A DNA stretch of 61,492 nucleotides from Xenorhabdus bovienii (GTDB lineage: Bacteria; Pseudomonadota; Gammaproteobacteria; Enterobacterales; Enterobacteriaceae): positions 1-61,492 of the forward strand of contig NZ_JANAIF010000022.1 in the NCBI RefSeq assembly GCF_024721015.1. Direction: 5' to 3'. The position numbers were made by a program, and so were the translations under genes. Of this stretch, positions 37,912 to 50,793 are shown in pieces. The first letter of the stretch is position 1. Each line of letters starts with the position of its first letter. The notes under the pieces were generated by a model, which was given only the letters and a program-made list of their open reading frames with translations, was not told the DNA's origin and made no database searches.

Positions 37912-39993
37912 TCAGGCATGACTATATTGTGAGCGATCAGGCAGCCAGCGCTCAATCAGTGCCTTTGCATGTTCCGGATAATGCTGATGGATATAATTGG
38001 AGATACGCTGAACTTCCGGTAGCATTCCCTGATCCCGCAGTAAATCGGCGATCCTGAATTCAGCATTGCCCGTTTGACGAGTGCCAAGCAATTCACCCGG
38101 CCCCCGGATTTCCAAATCTTTTTGGGCAATCACAAAACCATCGTTACTGTCGCGCAGAACTTGCAGGCGCATTCTCGCGGTGTTGGTCAGCGGGGTTTTA
38201 TACAGCAGGACACAATGTGAAGCCACTGCTCCTCGACCCACTCGCCCACGAAGCTGGTGCAATTGAGCCAGCCCCAGCCGTTCAGGATTATCGATGATCA
38301 TCAGGCTGGCATTGGGTACATCAACACCGACTTCAATGACTGTGGTGGCAACCAGTAGCTGCAACTCACCCTGTTTGAAGGCATCCATAATGGTCTGTTT
38401 TTCTGCGGGTTTCATTCTCCCGTGCACCAGACCGATTTTCAGATCTGGCAATATCAGAGCTAGTTCTTCGCTGGTGGCTTGAGCGGCCTGCGCTTCCAGA
38501 ACTTCAGAATCCTCGATGAGAGTACATACCCAATAAGCCTGACGTCCTTCATCCAGACAGGCACTTTTGATGCGCTGGATAATTTCATTTCTGCGGGTAT
38601 CTGGAATGGCAACAGTTGTTACTGGCGTTCTCCCCGGCGGCAGTTCATCGATGATCGAGGTATCCAGATCGGCATAAGCCGTCATTGCCAAGGTACGTGG
38701 AATCGGTGTGGCGGTCATGATTAACTGATGAGGGTGGAAGCCTTGTTCACGTCCCTTCTCCCATAATGCAAGGCGCTGGTGAACACCAAACCGGTGTTGT
38801 TCGTCGATGATAACCAGTGCCAGACCTGAGAATTTGACCTGCTCCTGAAACATCGCATGTGTACCGACCACCATACTTACTTGACCGTTTGCGATGGCTT
38901 CCTGCTGTGCCTGACGCGCTTTGCCCTTTTGTTTGCCAGCCAGCCAGCCCACTTGAATGCCAAGTGGTTCAAACCATTGACGGAAGGTATTGGCATGCTG
39001 TTCAGCAAGCAGTTCAGTGGGTGCCATTAATGCAACTTGCTTACCGTGAACGAGCGCCCGTAAAGCGGCCAGTGCAGCTACCAGTGTTTTGCCAGAACCG
39101 ACATCCCCTTGTATCAAGCGCATCATCGGAACGTTTTTTTCCAAATCTTGCTCTATTTCTGCCACTACTCGTGCCTGTGCACCTGTCGGAACAAAGGGCA
39201 ATTGGCTCAGAAGCTGCTGTTTTAAAGCATTATCTGCGGTGAGCGGCTGGGCATGAAAGCGTTGAGCACCGGCTCTGACCGCCAGCATACTTAAATGGTG
39301 CGCCAGCAACTCTTCCAGAATCAGCCGGCGTTGAGCTGGGTGTCGGTTATTATCCAAATCAGTCAGTGAAACATCCGGCGGGGGACGATGCAAAGTATGC
39401 AGTGCGTTAGGAAGGCTGATGATCTTGCGGCTAAACTCTTCCGGCAATAACTCGTTAATGACACAGGTATCAAGAAGTTCCAGCGCCTGCTCGATTAACT
39501 TACGCAGTGTTGTCTGACGCACTCCCTCTGTCGTGGGATAGATGGGAGTTAATGTATCCTGCAACTGAACGCGTTCAGCGTGTTGCTGGGTTTTATATTC
39601 GGGATGAATAATCTCAGGCCCCTGATTCCCGCGCCGGATTTCGCCATAGGCAATGACGTGCTTCCCTTCTGCTAAATTATTCTTCATGGCGGCGGTGAAA
39701 TTGAAAAAGCGCAGGGTCAATACTCCGGTTCCATCACTGATTTGGCAGGTCATGATGCGACGACGCCCAAAAGTGACATGGGTACGCAAGACCTCACCCG
39801 TCACGGTGGCATAAACACCGGGCAGTAAGTCATTGATGGAATACAGACGGGTTTGATCCTCATAACGGAGAGGCAGATGTAACAGCAAGTCCTGTAGATT
39901 AACCAGCCCTAATTTGGCGAGCTTAGTGACCTGGCTGGCACCAACACCATGCAAGGTGGTTAAGGGGATAGCATCAAGTAGTCGGCCTTTCAT
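37912..39993 (-). CDS. recG: ATP-dependent DNA helicase RecG
   Basis: RecG remodels stalled replication forks and branched DNA. Started at 39993 (MKGRLLDAIPL) the protein has 693 residues, the same as E. coli RecG; the frame is open for 35 more codons, but that part is the decayed trmH sequence. The OB-type wedge domain lies in about 60-150, the helicase Walker A GDVGSGKT near 300, the DEQH box (IIDEQHRFG), motif III TATPIPRT, and motif VI QLRGRVGRG near 600. It closes the gmk-rpoZ-spoT-recG run. Confidence 0.97.
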   Translation of the reverse strand: MKGRLLDAIPLTTLHGVGASQVTKLAKLGLVNLQDLLLHLPLRYEDQTRLYSINDLLPGVYATVTGEVLRTHVTFGRRRIMTCQISDGTGVLTLRFFNFTAAMKNNLAEGKHVIAYGEIRRGNQGPEIIHPEYKTQQHAERVQLQDTLTPIYPTTEGVRQTTLRKLIEQALELLDTCVINELLPEEFSRKIISLPNALHTLHRPPPDVSLTDLDNNRHPAQRRLILEELLAHHLSMLAVRAGAQRFHAQPLTADNALKQQLLSQLPFVPTGAQARVVAEIEQDLEKNVPMMRLIQGDVGSGKTLVAALAALRALVHGKQVALMAPTELLAEQHANTFRQWFEPLGIQVGWLAGKQKGKARQAQQEAIANGQVSMVVGTHAMFQEQVKFSGLALVIIDEQHRFGVHQRLALWEKGREQGFHPHQLIMTATPIPRTLAMTAYADLDTSIIDELPPGRTPVTTVAIPDTRRNEIIQRIKSACLDEGRQAYWVCTLIEDSEVLEAQAAQATSEELALILPDLKIGLVHGRMKPAEKQTIMDAFKQGELQLLVATTVIEVGVDVPNASLMIIDNPERLGLAQLHQLRGRVGRGAVASHCVLLYKTPLTNTARMRLQVLRDSNDGFVIAQKDLEIRGPGELLGTRQTGNAEFRIADLLRDQGMLPEVQRISNYIHQHYPEHAKALIERWLPDRSQYSHA

Positions 39994-40015
39994 GCGATTT
40001 CTCCGTCGGTGTGAT

Positions 40016-40169
40016 TTATTTCCCTGTTGATGGTGCAGTCGTTGCCTGCATTGCTGCCCACCATGATTCACTTGCGATGATTTGCCCCTGCTGCTCAATC
40101 AGTGGCTGTTCCAGCCCCTTACAGCGTGAAACTGCCGCCAATACGGGATATCCCCCCTTCGAAAAGTAA
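40016..40169 (-). pseudogene. trmH: 3' remnant of trmH (tRNA Gm18 methyltransferase)
   Basis: In E. coli trmH lies between spoT and recG. Here only its last 50 codons survive: LLFEG directly after the spoT stop, then, one frame over, GGYPVLAAVSRCKGL and the conserved ASESWWAAMQA end. The frame change is an extra G in a run of six G (40152-40157 on this strand). Everything before LLFEGG, including the SAM-binding knot, is gone. The enzyme cannot be made from this locus. Confidence 0.85.
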
Positions 40170-40172
40170 CCT

Positions 40173-42281
40173 TTAGTTTCGGTTACGGCTGACTCGCATC
40201 ACATCTGGCATAACGCGTATCTTACGCATAATATTCGCCAACTGAATACGGTCTTGGGTCGTCAGCCTGATGAAAGCACAATAAACGCGACCATCTTTTT
40301 CCTCCGTATTCATGCTCTGAATGCTGGAGTTAGCATCGTTGATGGCCGCCGTCAGATTCGCCAGTGCGCCTTGATGGTTAAACATATCAACTTTAATTTC
40401 GGCGATAAAATCGCTGTTGACATCTTTATCCCATTCGACAGGCATGAATTTTTCCGGCTCTTTCTGGTATCCACGGATATTACGGCAGGATTCGTGGTGA
40501 ATAACCAGACCTTTTCCCGGACTGATATGAGAAATGATCGGGTCTCCAGGAATTGGACGACAGCACTTTGCAAAGGTAATCAAAATGCCGTCAGCACCTT
40601 TGATGGGCAGTTTACGGGTGCTATTGCTGTTGTTTGGGATCTTTTCCGTTGCACCCAGCAGATTCCGTGCAACAACCACGCTCATAGCATTACCCAGTCC
40701 AATTTCAGCCAGCAAATCATCCAATGTGGCAAGTTTCATTCTTACCAGCTCTTTGGTGATACTTTCCTGAGGAATATCAGTAATTTTCTTTCCATTGCCA
40801 AGCGCATGATTGAGCAGACGACGCCCGAGTCCAATCGAATCATCCCGTTTAAGATTTTTCAATAGCTGGCGAATTTTGGCGCGAGCTTTGGAACTGACGA
40901 CAAAGTTCAGCCATGCTGCATTCGGACGCGCACCTGGCGCCGTAATAATTTCGACGGTCTGCCCACTGCTAAGTGTTTGCGACAGTGGATAAGGCTGGCG
41001 ATCAACACGTGCTCCAACGCAGGCATGGCCGATATCGGTATGGACGGCATAGGCGAAGTCAACCGGGCTTGCCCCCGCCGGTAATTCAACAATCCGCCCT
41101 TCTGGCGTAAAAACGTAAATCTCATCGGGAAATAAATCAGATTTAACGCTTTCAATAAATTCAAAAGAACTTCCCGCACTTTGCTGAAGCTCCAGCAGGC
41201 TCTGCATCCAGCGTTGGGCGCGAATTTGAGCTGTAGTGCCTGATTCTCCTTGCACTTTATATGCCCAGTGTGCCGCAACCCCCATTTCTGCCATCTGATC
41301 CATATCTTCAGTACGGATCTGGACTTCAACAGGGACGCCATGTGGGCCGATAAGAGAGGTATGCAGGGATTGGTAGCCGTTGGCTTTGGGGATGGCAATA
41401 TAATCTTTCACTCTGCCGGGTCGAGGCTTATACAGGCTGTGCATTTGCCCCAGTACACGATAGCAGGTATCAAGGTTGTTGATGATGACGCGAAAGGCGT
41501 AAATATCCATGATGGAGTGAAAACGCTGTTCTTTCAGGTGCATCTTGCGATAAATAGAGTAGAGGTGTTTTTCCCGTCCACTAACGGTGCATTGGATGCC
41601 AGCGTCCGTTAATCTGCCTTCAATTTCCGACAGAATTTTCTGGATCATCTCCTTGCGATTGCCGCGAGCAGCTTTAACAACCTCTTTAATCACACGGTAA
41701 CGGTTAGGGTGCAGTGCTTCAAACCCAAGCTCCTCCAGCTCCGTTTTCAGGTGATGAATACCCAGACGGTGAGCCAGTGGGCTGTAGATTTCCAGCGTTT
41801 CCCTGGCGATGCGCCGCCGTTTGTCAGGGCGCAGGGAGCCAAGGGTTCGCATATTGTGTGTACGGTCTGCCAGTTTGATCAGAATGACGCGGATGTCCTG
41901 CACCATTGCCATGATCATTTTGCGGAAGTTTTCAGCTTGTGCTTCCTTCTTGTTACGGAAGTTCAGCTTATCCAGTTTGGAGACACCTTCCACCAACCCG
42001 GCGACAGCCGTGCCGAATAGCTGTTCGATATCCTGAAATGTCGCTGGCGTATCTTCAATCACATCATGCAGAAGTGCCGCCATGAGTGTCTCATGGTCAA
42101 GACGCATTTCGGCCAGAATACAGGAAACAGCGACAGGGTGAGTAATATATGGCTCACCACTGGAGCGGGTTTGCCCTTCGTGGGCATCCCGCGCAACAAC
42201 ATAGGCCTGTTTCAGTAGAACTATCTGATCTTCAGGCAAATATTTGAGAACAAGCTGATTCAGGCTTTCAAACAGGTACAA
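40173..42281 (-). CDS. spoT: bifunctional (p)ppGpp hydrolase/synthetase SpoT
   Basis: SpoT degrades and, weakly, makes the alarmone (p)ppGpp. The 702-residue protein has the N-terminal HD hydrolase domain (ITHPVAV, and His72-Asp73 in LLHDVIEDT), so hydrolysis should be intact. The RelA/SpoT synthetase domain follows at about 200-370 (SIYRKMHLKEQRF, IPKANGYQSLHT), then TGS (about 385-450, DEIYVFTPEGRIVELPAG) and the C-terminal ACT domain (about 625-702). Length matches E. coli SpoT (702). rpoZ lies 18 bases upstream. Confidence 0.98.
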   Translation of the reverse strand: MYLFESLNQLVLKYLPEDQIVLLKQAYVVARDAHEGQTRSSGEPYITHPVAVSCILAEMRLDHETLMAALLHDVIEDTPATFQDIEQLFGTAVAGLVEGVSKLDKLNFRNKKEAQAENFRKMIMAMVQDIRVILIKLADRTHNMRTLGSLRPDKRRRIARETLEIYSPLAHRLGIHHLKTELEELGFEALHPNRYRVIKEVVKAARGNRKEMIQKILSEIEGRLTDAGIQCTVSGREKHLYSIYRKMHLKEQRFHSIMDIYAFRVIINNLDTCYRVLGQMHSLYKPRPGRVKDYIAIPKANGYQSLHTSLIGPHGVPVEVQIRTEDMDQMAEMGVAAHWAYKVQGESGTTAQIRAQRWMQSLLELQQSAGSSFEFIESVKSDLFPDEIYVFTPEGRIVELPAGASPVDFAYAVHTDIGHACVGARVDRQPYPLSQTLSSGQTVEIITAPGARPNAAWLNFVVSSKARAKIRQLLKNLKRDDSIGLGRRLLNHALGNGKKITDIPQESITKELVRMKLATLDDLLAEIGLGNAMSVVVARNLLGATEKIPNNSNSTRKLPIKGADGILITFAKCCRPIPGDPIISHISPGKGLVIHHESCRNIRGYQKEPEKFMPVEWDKDVNSDFIAEIKVDMFNHQGALANLTAAINDANSSIQSMNTEEKDGRVYCAFIRLTTQDRIQLANIMRKIRVMPDVMRVSRNRN

Positions 42282-42299
42282 GGCAGACCTACCGTAAAA

Positions 42300-42575
42300 T
42301 TAGCGACGACCTTCAGCGATGACAGAAACCGCTTTAATTTCTGCGGCATCTTGTTCTTGTTGCTCCTGACGCTCACGAACATCAAGAATTTTATTGTTGA
42401 TGAGGCCTTGTTCGATTTCACGCAGAGCGATAACAGTCATCTTATCGTTTTCTTCTGCTACGAGAGGATCTTTACCGCCTGATTGCAATTGGCGTGCTCG
42501 GCGAGCAGCGACCAACACTAGGTCAAAACGGTTACCAATTTTTTCTACTGCGTCTTGAACAGTTACGCGTGCCAT
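42300..42575 (-). CDS. rpoZ: RNA polymerase omega subunit RpoZ
   Basis: Omega aids RNA polymerase assembly and forms part of one ppGpp site on the enzyme. The 91-residue product matches E. coli omega in length and content ([44 protein letters not shown]). Its place between gmk and spoT is the standard one. Confidence 0.98.
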   Translation of the reverse strand: MARVTVQDAVEKIGNRFDLVLVAARRARQLQSGGKDPLVAEENDKMTVIALREIEQGLINNKILDVRERQEQQEQDAAEIKAVSVIAEGRR

Positions 42576-42629
42576 ATGTGTGCTACTCCACAGATAAATA
42601 AATGACTGGGCATAATACTGAAACTTGGT

Positions 42630-46011
<3,382 letters not shown>

Positions 46012-46144
46012 AAGTTTGATCAAATGGAATAACGTAGTAGTAAAGTGTAATGTTGGAATAATAACGTCTCGACTGAAATTTTTTAGCCACATTTACATAA
46101 GATTAGTTTTTATTATGCGAAACTCCGCAAAATAAGGTAGGAAA

Positions 46145-47446
46145 ATGGTCTTTAAGGAACGCCAGATTACATTCGACAGCCGTAGCCATCAGATAACTAA
46201 TATAAATATCTGGACTCCTGATAGCCAATGGCTGGTATACGACGTTCGCCCCAGTGGTGCGTCTTTTACGGGTCTCACGATAGAAAAAATTCATGTCGGC
46301 AGTGGGCAGGTAGAAGTGATTTATCAGGCGCAGGATGGAGCGCACGTTGGTGTAGTGACGGTAAATCTACAGGAGCCTGTTCGCTATGCGTTCATCCACG
46401 GTCCAGAAAAGCCAGATAGGCAGTGGCAGTATGATTTTCATCATCGCCGAGGTGTGATTGTCTCTGATACTCAGCCAAATGTAGCCGTCAACATTGATGC
46501 GCTGGATATTACTCCCCCTTATACACCCGGTGCTCTGCGCGGTGGTACGCATGTTCACGTTTTCAGCCCTGATGGTAACCGTTTGAGTTTTACTTATAAC
46601 GACCATGTGATGCATGAACGAGATCTGGCGCTTGATTTGCGCAATGTTGCCGTGGCTATCCCTCTGAGAGCAGTCATTCCACCGAAAAAACATCCCAGAG
46701 AATATGATGGCAGTTATTTTTCGGTTGTTGTCAGCCGCACGACAGCGCAGCCACGTTCTGGCAGTGATGAGATCAATCGGGCTTATGAAGAAGGCTGGAT
46801 TGGGCAACAGGGATATCTCAAAGAAAATGGTCAGTGGCAGCGTTGGGCACTGGCTTTTATTGGTGATACCCGTGCTGAGAATGGCGAAAAGATACCAGAA
46901 ATTTATCTCGTTGATTTACCGGAGAACAATGAGGATTATGCCATTGAGGGCAAACAGCCTTTGGCAGGAACAGAAACAACACTGCCAGCACCACCAGCAG
47001 GTGTGAAACAGCGCCGTTTAACTTTTACCCATCAAAATCGCTGGCCGGGGGTGGTAAATGTTCCCCGACACTGGCTGAGAACATCACCGGATGGCAGCAA
47101 AATCGGATTTTTGATGAAAGACGAAACGGGTATCGTTCAGTTATGGTACATCTCGCCAAATGGTGGAGTGCCAATGCAACTGACTCACAGTGCATATCAC
47201 ATACAGTCGGCATTTAACTGGGACAGCGGTGGTCGGTTCATCGCCTTTGTTTGTGACAATAGTATTATGCTCTGTAATAGCCAAAATGGCGAAATGCATC
47301 GGCTGACAGCACGTACTGATGATGCACCTTCTGCGGATGCGATTGTGATATCACCGGATGACCGATATGTTGCTTTCATGCGTGATATTGATGGTTATCG
47401 GCAAGTTTTGATTGTCGAAACCGGCATCGCTGGTGTGGGGGAATAG
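46145..47446 (+). CDS. yidR: YidR, DUF3748 protein with TolB-like propeller
   Basis: The 433-residue protein resembles E. coli YidR (415) throughout. It has WTPDSQWLVYDVRPSGASFTG near the N-terminus, then repeated SPDG-type blade motifs (HVHVFSPDGNRLSFTYNDH, LRTSPDGSKIGFL, VISPDDRYVAFMRD), consistent with a six-bladed TolB/WD40-like propeller. There is no signal peptide. Function unknown. yidQ follows on the opposite strand, directly abutting, as part of a conserved pair. Confidence 0.88.
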   Translation: MVFKERQITFDSRSHQITNINIWTPDSQWLVYDVRPSGASFTGLTIEKIHVGSGQVEVIYQAQDGAHVGVVTVNLQEPVRYAFIHGPEKPDRQWQYDFHHRRGVIVSDTQPNVAVNIDALDITPPYTPGALRGGTHVHVFSPDGNRLSFTYNDHVMHERDLALDLRNVAVAIPLRAVIPPKKHPREYDGSYFSVVVSRTTAQPRSGSDEINRAYEEGWIGQQGYLKENGQWQRWALAFIGDTRAENGEKIPEIYLVDLPENNEDYAIEGKQPLAGTETTLPAPPAGVKQRRLTFTHQNRWPGVVNVPRHWLRTSPDGSKIGFLMKDETGIVQLWYISPNGGVPMQLTHSAYHIQSAFNWDSGGRFIAFVCDNSIMLCNSQNGEMHRLTARTDDAPSADAIVISPDDRYVAFMRDIDGYRQVLIVETGIAGVGE

Positions 47447-47803
47447 TTATGTTTCAGCGTTCGTATTTTCTGGGGCTGTTGCTGTGGCAGTTGAGCGTTG
47501 CTCCAGTTTTTCAAGGCGATGCTTAGGTGAGTGTTCAGCTTGGTCTTTGCTGGAACGGGTATAATCATAGGGGAACAGGAGCGTATCCAGAAAGGCAGAG
47601 AACGGGAGATCCACGGCGAGCAAAGGTTTCATGACCCACCCGGTACTGTCATCTTTCAGCATGCCAATGCTGGCTTTTGCTCCAGAGTAATAACCTTGAT
47701 AAGGCCCGCTGTGGGTCATTATGCTGGAGCAGCCAGTGACAAGTGACCATCCCAGTGTGGTACACAATAATAGAAGCACTTTATGGTTTTTCATCGTTTC
47801 CAT
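47447..47803 (-). CDS. yidQ: YidQ, YceK/YidQ-family lipoprotein
   Basis: The 118-residue product has a lipoprotein signal peptide ending in LVTGCSS (lipobox Cys at about residue 25) and the YceK/YidQ (DUF1375) core (GPYQGYYSGAKASIGML, AVDLPFSAFLDTLLFPYD). The residue after the lipid Cys is Ser, so it is likely sorted to the outer membrane. A second start three codons in (MKNHKV) is equally possible. Function unknown. It converges on yidR. Confidence 0.85.
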   Translation of the reverse strand: METMKNHKVLLLLCTTLGWSLVTGCSSIMTHSGPYQGYYSGAKASIGMLKDDSTGWVMKPLLAVDLPFSAFLDTLLFPYDYTRSSKDQAEHSPKHRLEKLEQRSTATATAPENTNAET

Positions 47804-48139
47804 GATCTCAGTGAGTTAATTTGCCGATGCTCAGATGCTTTATGTGCGCTTTAACATTGCTTTTTCCAAAGCATGAAAATAAACCTTGCATATTATTCAC
47901 TATAGTCAGGTAATACTCAGTTTGCTATAGCATTTATCGTTAAATTTAACGATTTTTTGTGACGGAAATTTAAATTCCACTTTTATGTTTGTTTAAATGT
48001 AAACATAAAGGCAAATTATTGAATAATTTATTAACAATACGAATAAATTATTCAATTTAATATCGATTTAAACTATTTATTTATATTTAATGAATGTTTG
48101 GCTAAACCAATTTTTTATTAAACAAATAAAGTCTTTTCC

Positions 48140-48226
48140 AAATCGTATGCGGCGGTTTATCCACTGGTGATGTTTTTGAGGATTATGTCACCTCAAATAT
48201 TGGCGATTATTTTCTGGGCGATGTGA
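48140..48226 (+). pseudogene. yidE: 3' remnant of yidE (AspT/YidE/YbjL-type transporter)
   Basis: A 28-codon stretch reads [20 protein letters not shown] followed by AIIFWAM and a stop, which matches the last transmembrane segment of YidE-type transporters (typical end VYPLTMFLRIITPQ-LL). Upstream bases are AT-rich and noncoding, so the rest of the gene is lost. yidE lies close to yidQ and yidR in E. coli, which supports the identification. Confidence 0.6.
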
Positions 48227-48273
48227 TGTTTAAAAATGATTTTGAATAATTAAGGATATTTTCTTGATTCATT

Positions 48274-48295
48274 AAATGTGCTTTAGATCACACAA
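48274..48295. promoter_or_regulatory. CRP-like binding site
   Basis: AAATGTGCTTTAGATCACACAA matches the CRP palindrome (TGTGA-N6-TCACA) in nine of ten core positions. It lies 50 bases after the yidE remnant, in a gap with no gene directly downstream except the possible small RNA ending at 48547. Confidence 0.55.
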
Positions 48296-48424
48296 TATGG
48301 CTCAATCGTCTCAATTTCACATAGTAAAGGCAATTTAAGGCAAAAAAATCCTTCTTATTCAAGTTATTAGATTCGGGTTTTTCTGATTAAATAGACTCAG
48401 TTCAGGGAAAGAGTATAAACAGGG

Positions 48425-48547
48425 ATTGTTTTCCTTTCCTAATTGTGTGAAGAATTCTTTTTGGATTCTAATAACTACTGTCCTGTTCACAGGTAAAAGT
48501 CCTCGCTATCATCTTGCTCCCTCCCCCTAAATGAGGGAGCTTTTTTT
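48425..48547 (+). ncRNA. candidate small RNA ending in a strong terminator
   Basis: A strong plus-strand terminator (48516-48547) has no gene before it on that strand. About 90 bases upstream there is a possible -10 (TATAAA, 48414-48419) with a weak -35 (TAGACT, 48392-48397), which would give a transcript of about 120 bases. No known small RNA was recognised. The terminator could instead be left over from yidE. Confidence 0.25.
48516..48547 (+). terminator. intrinsic terminator downstream of the yidE remnant
   Basis: An 8-bp stem (GCTCCCTC/GAGGGAGC) with a 9-base loop followed by seven T. It is oriented for plus-strand transcription and faces the end of avtA; it lacks a T-run on the minus strand. 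Confidence 0.88.
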
Positions 48548-48556
48548 GTGTCCAAA

Positions 48557-49813
48557 TCAGCGGATCGCTTCTCTATGCGCGATCTCAATCTCTTCCGACA
48601 GAATGCGAATGCCTTCTTCGATCTTTTCCAAATCAGGTACATAGTTCATGCGCATACACTGATGAGCATGAGGCCAGTTGTGCTCCAGACCTGGGAAGAA
48701 AAAATGACCCGGCACCATTAACACTTTCCGTTTCTTCAAGCGCTGATAAAGCACTTCCGTGGTGATTGGCAGGTTTTTGAACCAGAGCCAGAGGAATATT
48801 GCCCCTTCCGGCTTATGGATAAGGCAGCGATCTTCTGACATATGGCGACGAATGATCTCAATCACGTTGTCTACCCGCGTTTTATAAAATGGCTGGATGA
48901 CATTTTGAGATAGGCGGAATAGATCATTGCGTCTGATCATTTCCAACGCGATAGCGGGACCTACACCGCCCGGTGCGAGGCTAATAACACCATTCATATT
49001 ACTGACAGCACTGATGATTTTCTCATTAGCGATGATAATCCCGCAGCGGGAACCCGGCAGGCCAAGTTTGGACAGGCTCATGCATAGGATAATATTGGGA
49101 TTCCACAGTGGCGTCGCGTCATTGAAGATAATACCGGGGAACGGTACACCATAGGCATTGTCGATTAACAGTGGGATCTGATGTTGTTGAGCTAGCCCAT
49201 CTAAGCGCAGCAACTCTTCGTCAGTAATGACATTACCGGTAGGGTTGGTTGGACGGGAGACGCAAATCAGGCTGATATCTTCGGAAATATTCAGGTGATC
49301 GAAATCGACCCGATACTTGAATTGGCCATTGGGCAGCAACTCAATATTCGGTTTATTGGCGACAAACAGCCCTTCATCCAGACCAGAATCGGAATAGCCG
49401 ATGTATTCAGGTGCAAGAGGGAATAAAACTCGCTTCATCGAGCCATCTTCACTGCGGCCAGCCAGTAGATTGAACAGGTAGAAAAAGGCGCTTTGGCTGC
49501 CGTTGGTCAATGCGATATTTTGTGGATGGATCTCCCAACCGAGCTTTTCCTGTAACTCTTGGGCCAGTGCCGCTATCAGCGTATTTTTCCCTTGTGGCCC
49601 ATCATAGTTGCACAGGGTTTCGCCCAACTGGCCGCTTGACACCAGATCAGCCAATATCTGCTGAAAATAATCATCCATTTCAGGAATATGGGCAGGATTG
49701 CCACCACCTAGCATGATGGCGCCAGGTGTTCTCAGGCCTTGGTTGAGATCATTCATCAGGCGGGTAATTCCTGAATCTTGTGTGAATTTGTTTCCGAATT
49801 GAGAAAATTTCAT
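48557..49813 (-). CDS. avtA: valine-pyruvate aminotransferase AvtA
   Basis: AvtA interconverts valine plus pyruvate and alanine plus 2-oxoisovalerate, using pyridoxal phosphate. The 418-residue product (E. coli 417) has the fold-type-I features: SLICVSRPTNPTGN, the PLP-contacting Asp in LLIDNAYGVPFPG, the Schiff-base lysine in SLSKLGLPGSRCG, and a C-terminal Arg in CMRMNY. Its leader (49850-49885) contains a GC-rich inverted repeat (CCCCGCCCC/GGGGCGC) that could affect expression. Confidence 0.96.
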   Translation of the reverse strand: MKFSQFGNKFTQDSGITRLMNDLNQGLRTPGAIMLGGGNPAHIPEMDDYFQQILADLVSSGQLGETLCNYDGPQGKNTLIAALAQELQEKLGWEIHPQNIALTNGSQSAFFYLFNLLAGRSEDGSMKRVLFPLAPEYIGYSDSGLDEGLFVANKPNIELLPNGQFKYRVDFDHLNISEDISLICVSRPTNPTGNVITDEELLRLDGLAQQHQIPLLIDNAYGVPFPGIIFNDATPLWNPNIILCMSLSKLGLPGSRCGIIIANEKIISAVSNMNGVISLAPGGVGPAIALEMIRRNDLFRLSQNVIQPFYKTRVDNVIEIIRRHMSEDRCLIHKPEGAIFLWLWFKNLPITTEVLYQRLKKRKVLMVPGHFFFPGLEHNWPHAHQCMRMNYVPDLEKIEEGIRILSEEIEIAHREAIR

Positions 49814-50001
49814 AACGGCGTTTGCGTCTGTTGTTTTATAGGAGAAAGGGACACCATACCCCGCCCCTTATTGGGGCGCAATGGGGTCAAGCCTGTTCTC
49901 TGTGTTGTTATATATTACATTATGATTATTCATTGAATTTAAAAACTGGGTCTTTTGAATTTCTCCAGCTTTATATTTTAAAGTGAATTTATCACCTGTT
50001 T

Positions 50002-50589
50002 TTATGCACTGATTTCAACTTTTCGGCACAGGCAACTTGTGAGGTGATCATTAACTAAACCCGCCGCTTGCATAAACGCATAGCAGGTTGTGCTGCCAAT
50101 AAATTTGAAGCCCCGTTTTTTCAGTGCATTTGACAGGTCATCAGAAATGGGGGTTCTGACAGGAACGTCTGTCCGTGATTTCCAGTGATTAATGAGTGGG
50201 GAATCATCAACAAAATGCCAGATAAATGAACTGAAATCCTCTCCTTGATCGGCCATTTTCAGGTAAGTGCGGGCATTGTGGATAATGGCATTGATTTTGG
50301 CACGATTGCGCACAATAGCCGGATCTTTGAGCAGTTGTTCGACATCGTTTTCATCCATGCTGGCGATTTTGACCGGATCAAATTGATGGAAGCATTTCCG
50401 GTAGCCCTGCCGTTTTTTTAGGATCGTCAGCCATGATAACCCCGCTTGCTGCCCTTCAAGGCAGAGCAGTTCAAAGAGCTGCTGGCTATTCTTCAGTGGC
50501 TTGCCCCACTCATTATCGTGATAGGCAAGATAATCTGGATCGGCGGTGACCCAAGCACAGCGAATACTTTCCTTGTTGATGAATTCCAT
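50002..50589 (-). CDS. tag: DNA-3-methyladenine glycosylase I (Tag)
   Basis: Tag removes 3-methyladenine from alkylated DNA. The 195-residue product has the family features: RCAWVTADPDYLAYHDNEWG near the start, the QQAGLSWLTILKKR segment (helix-hairpin-helix side), and the C-terminal GFKFIGSTTCYAFMQAAGLVNDH. Zinc ligands are expected from Cys11, His24 and the C-terminal His and Cys. It is divergent from glyQ. Confidence 0.95.
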   Translation of the reverse strand: MEFINKESIRCAWVTADPDYLAYHDNEWGKPLKNSQQLFELLCLEGQQAGLSWLTILKKRQGYRKCFHQFDPVKIASMDENDVEQLLKDPAIVRNRAKINAIIHNARTYLKMADQGEDFSSFIWHFVDDSPLINHWKSRTDVPVRTPISDDLSNALKKRGFKFIGSTTCYAFMQAAGLVNDHLTSCLCRKVEISA

Positions 50590-50793
50590 ATCTTTACTCC
50601 CACAGGCGATGGTGAATAATTAAACTTATATTAACTGTATAAATATACAAGTAAAGAGGCTCGGATAAGATTTTTTTATACTGCAGCAAAATTGGCGGGT
50701 GATCAGTGCTGTATATCTTACGGTCAAAGGGTATACTGACCGCTTTCGTTTAAATTCATATGTATCGCGTGATGTATCGCGTGTGGATTCAAC

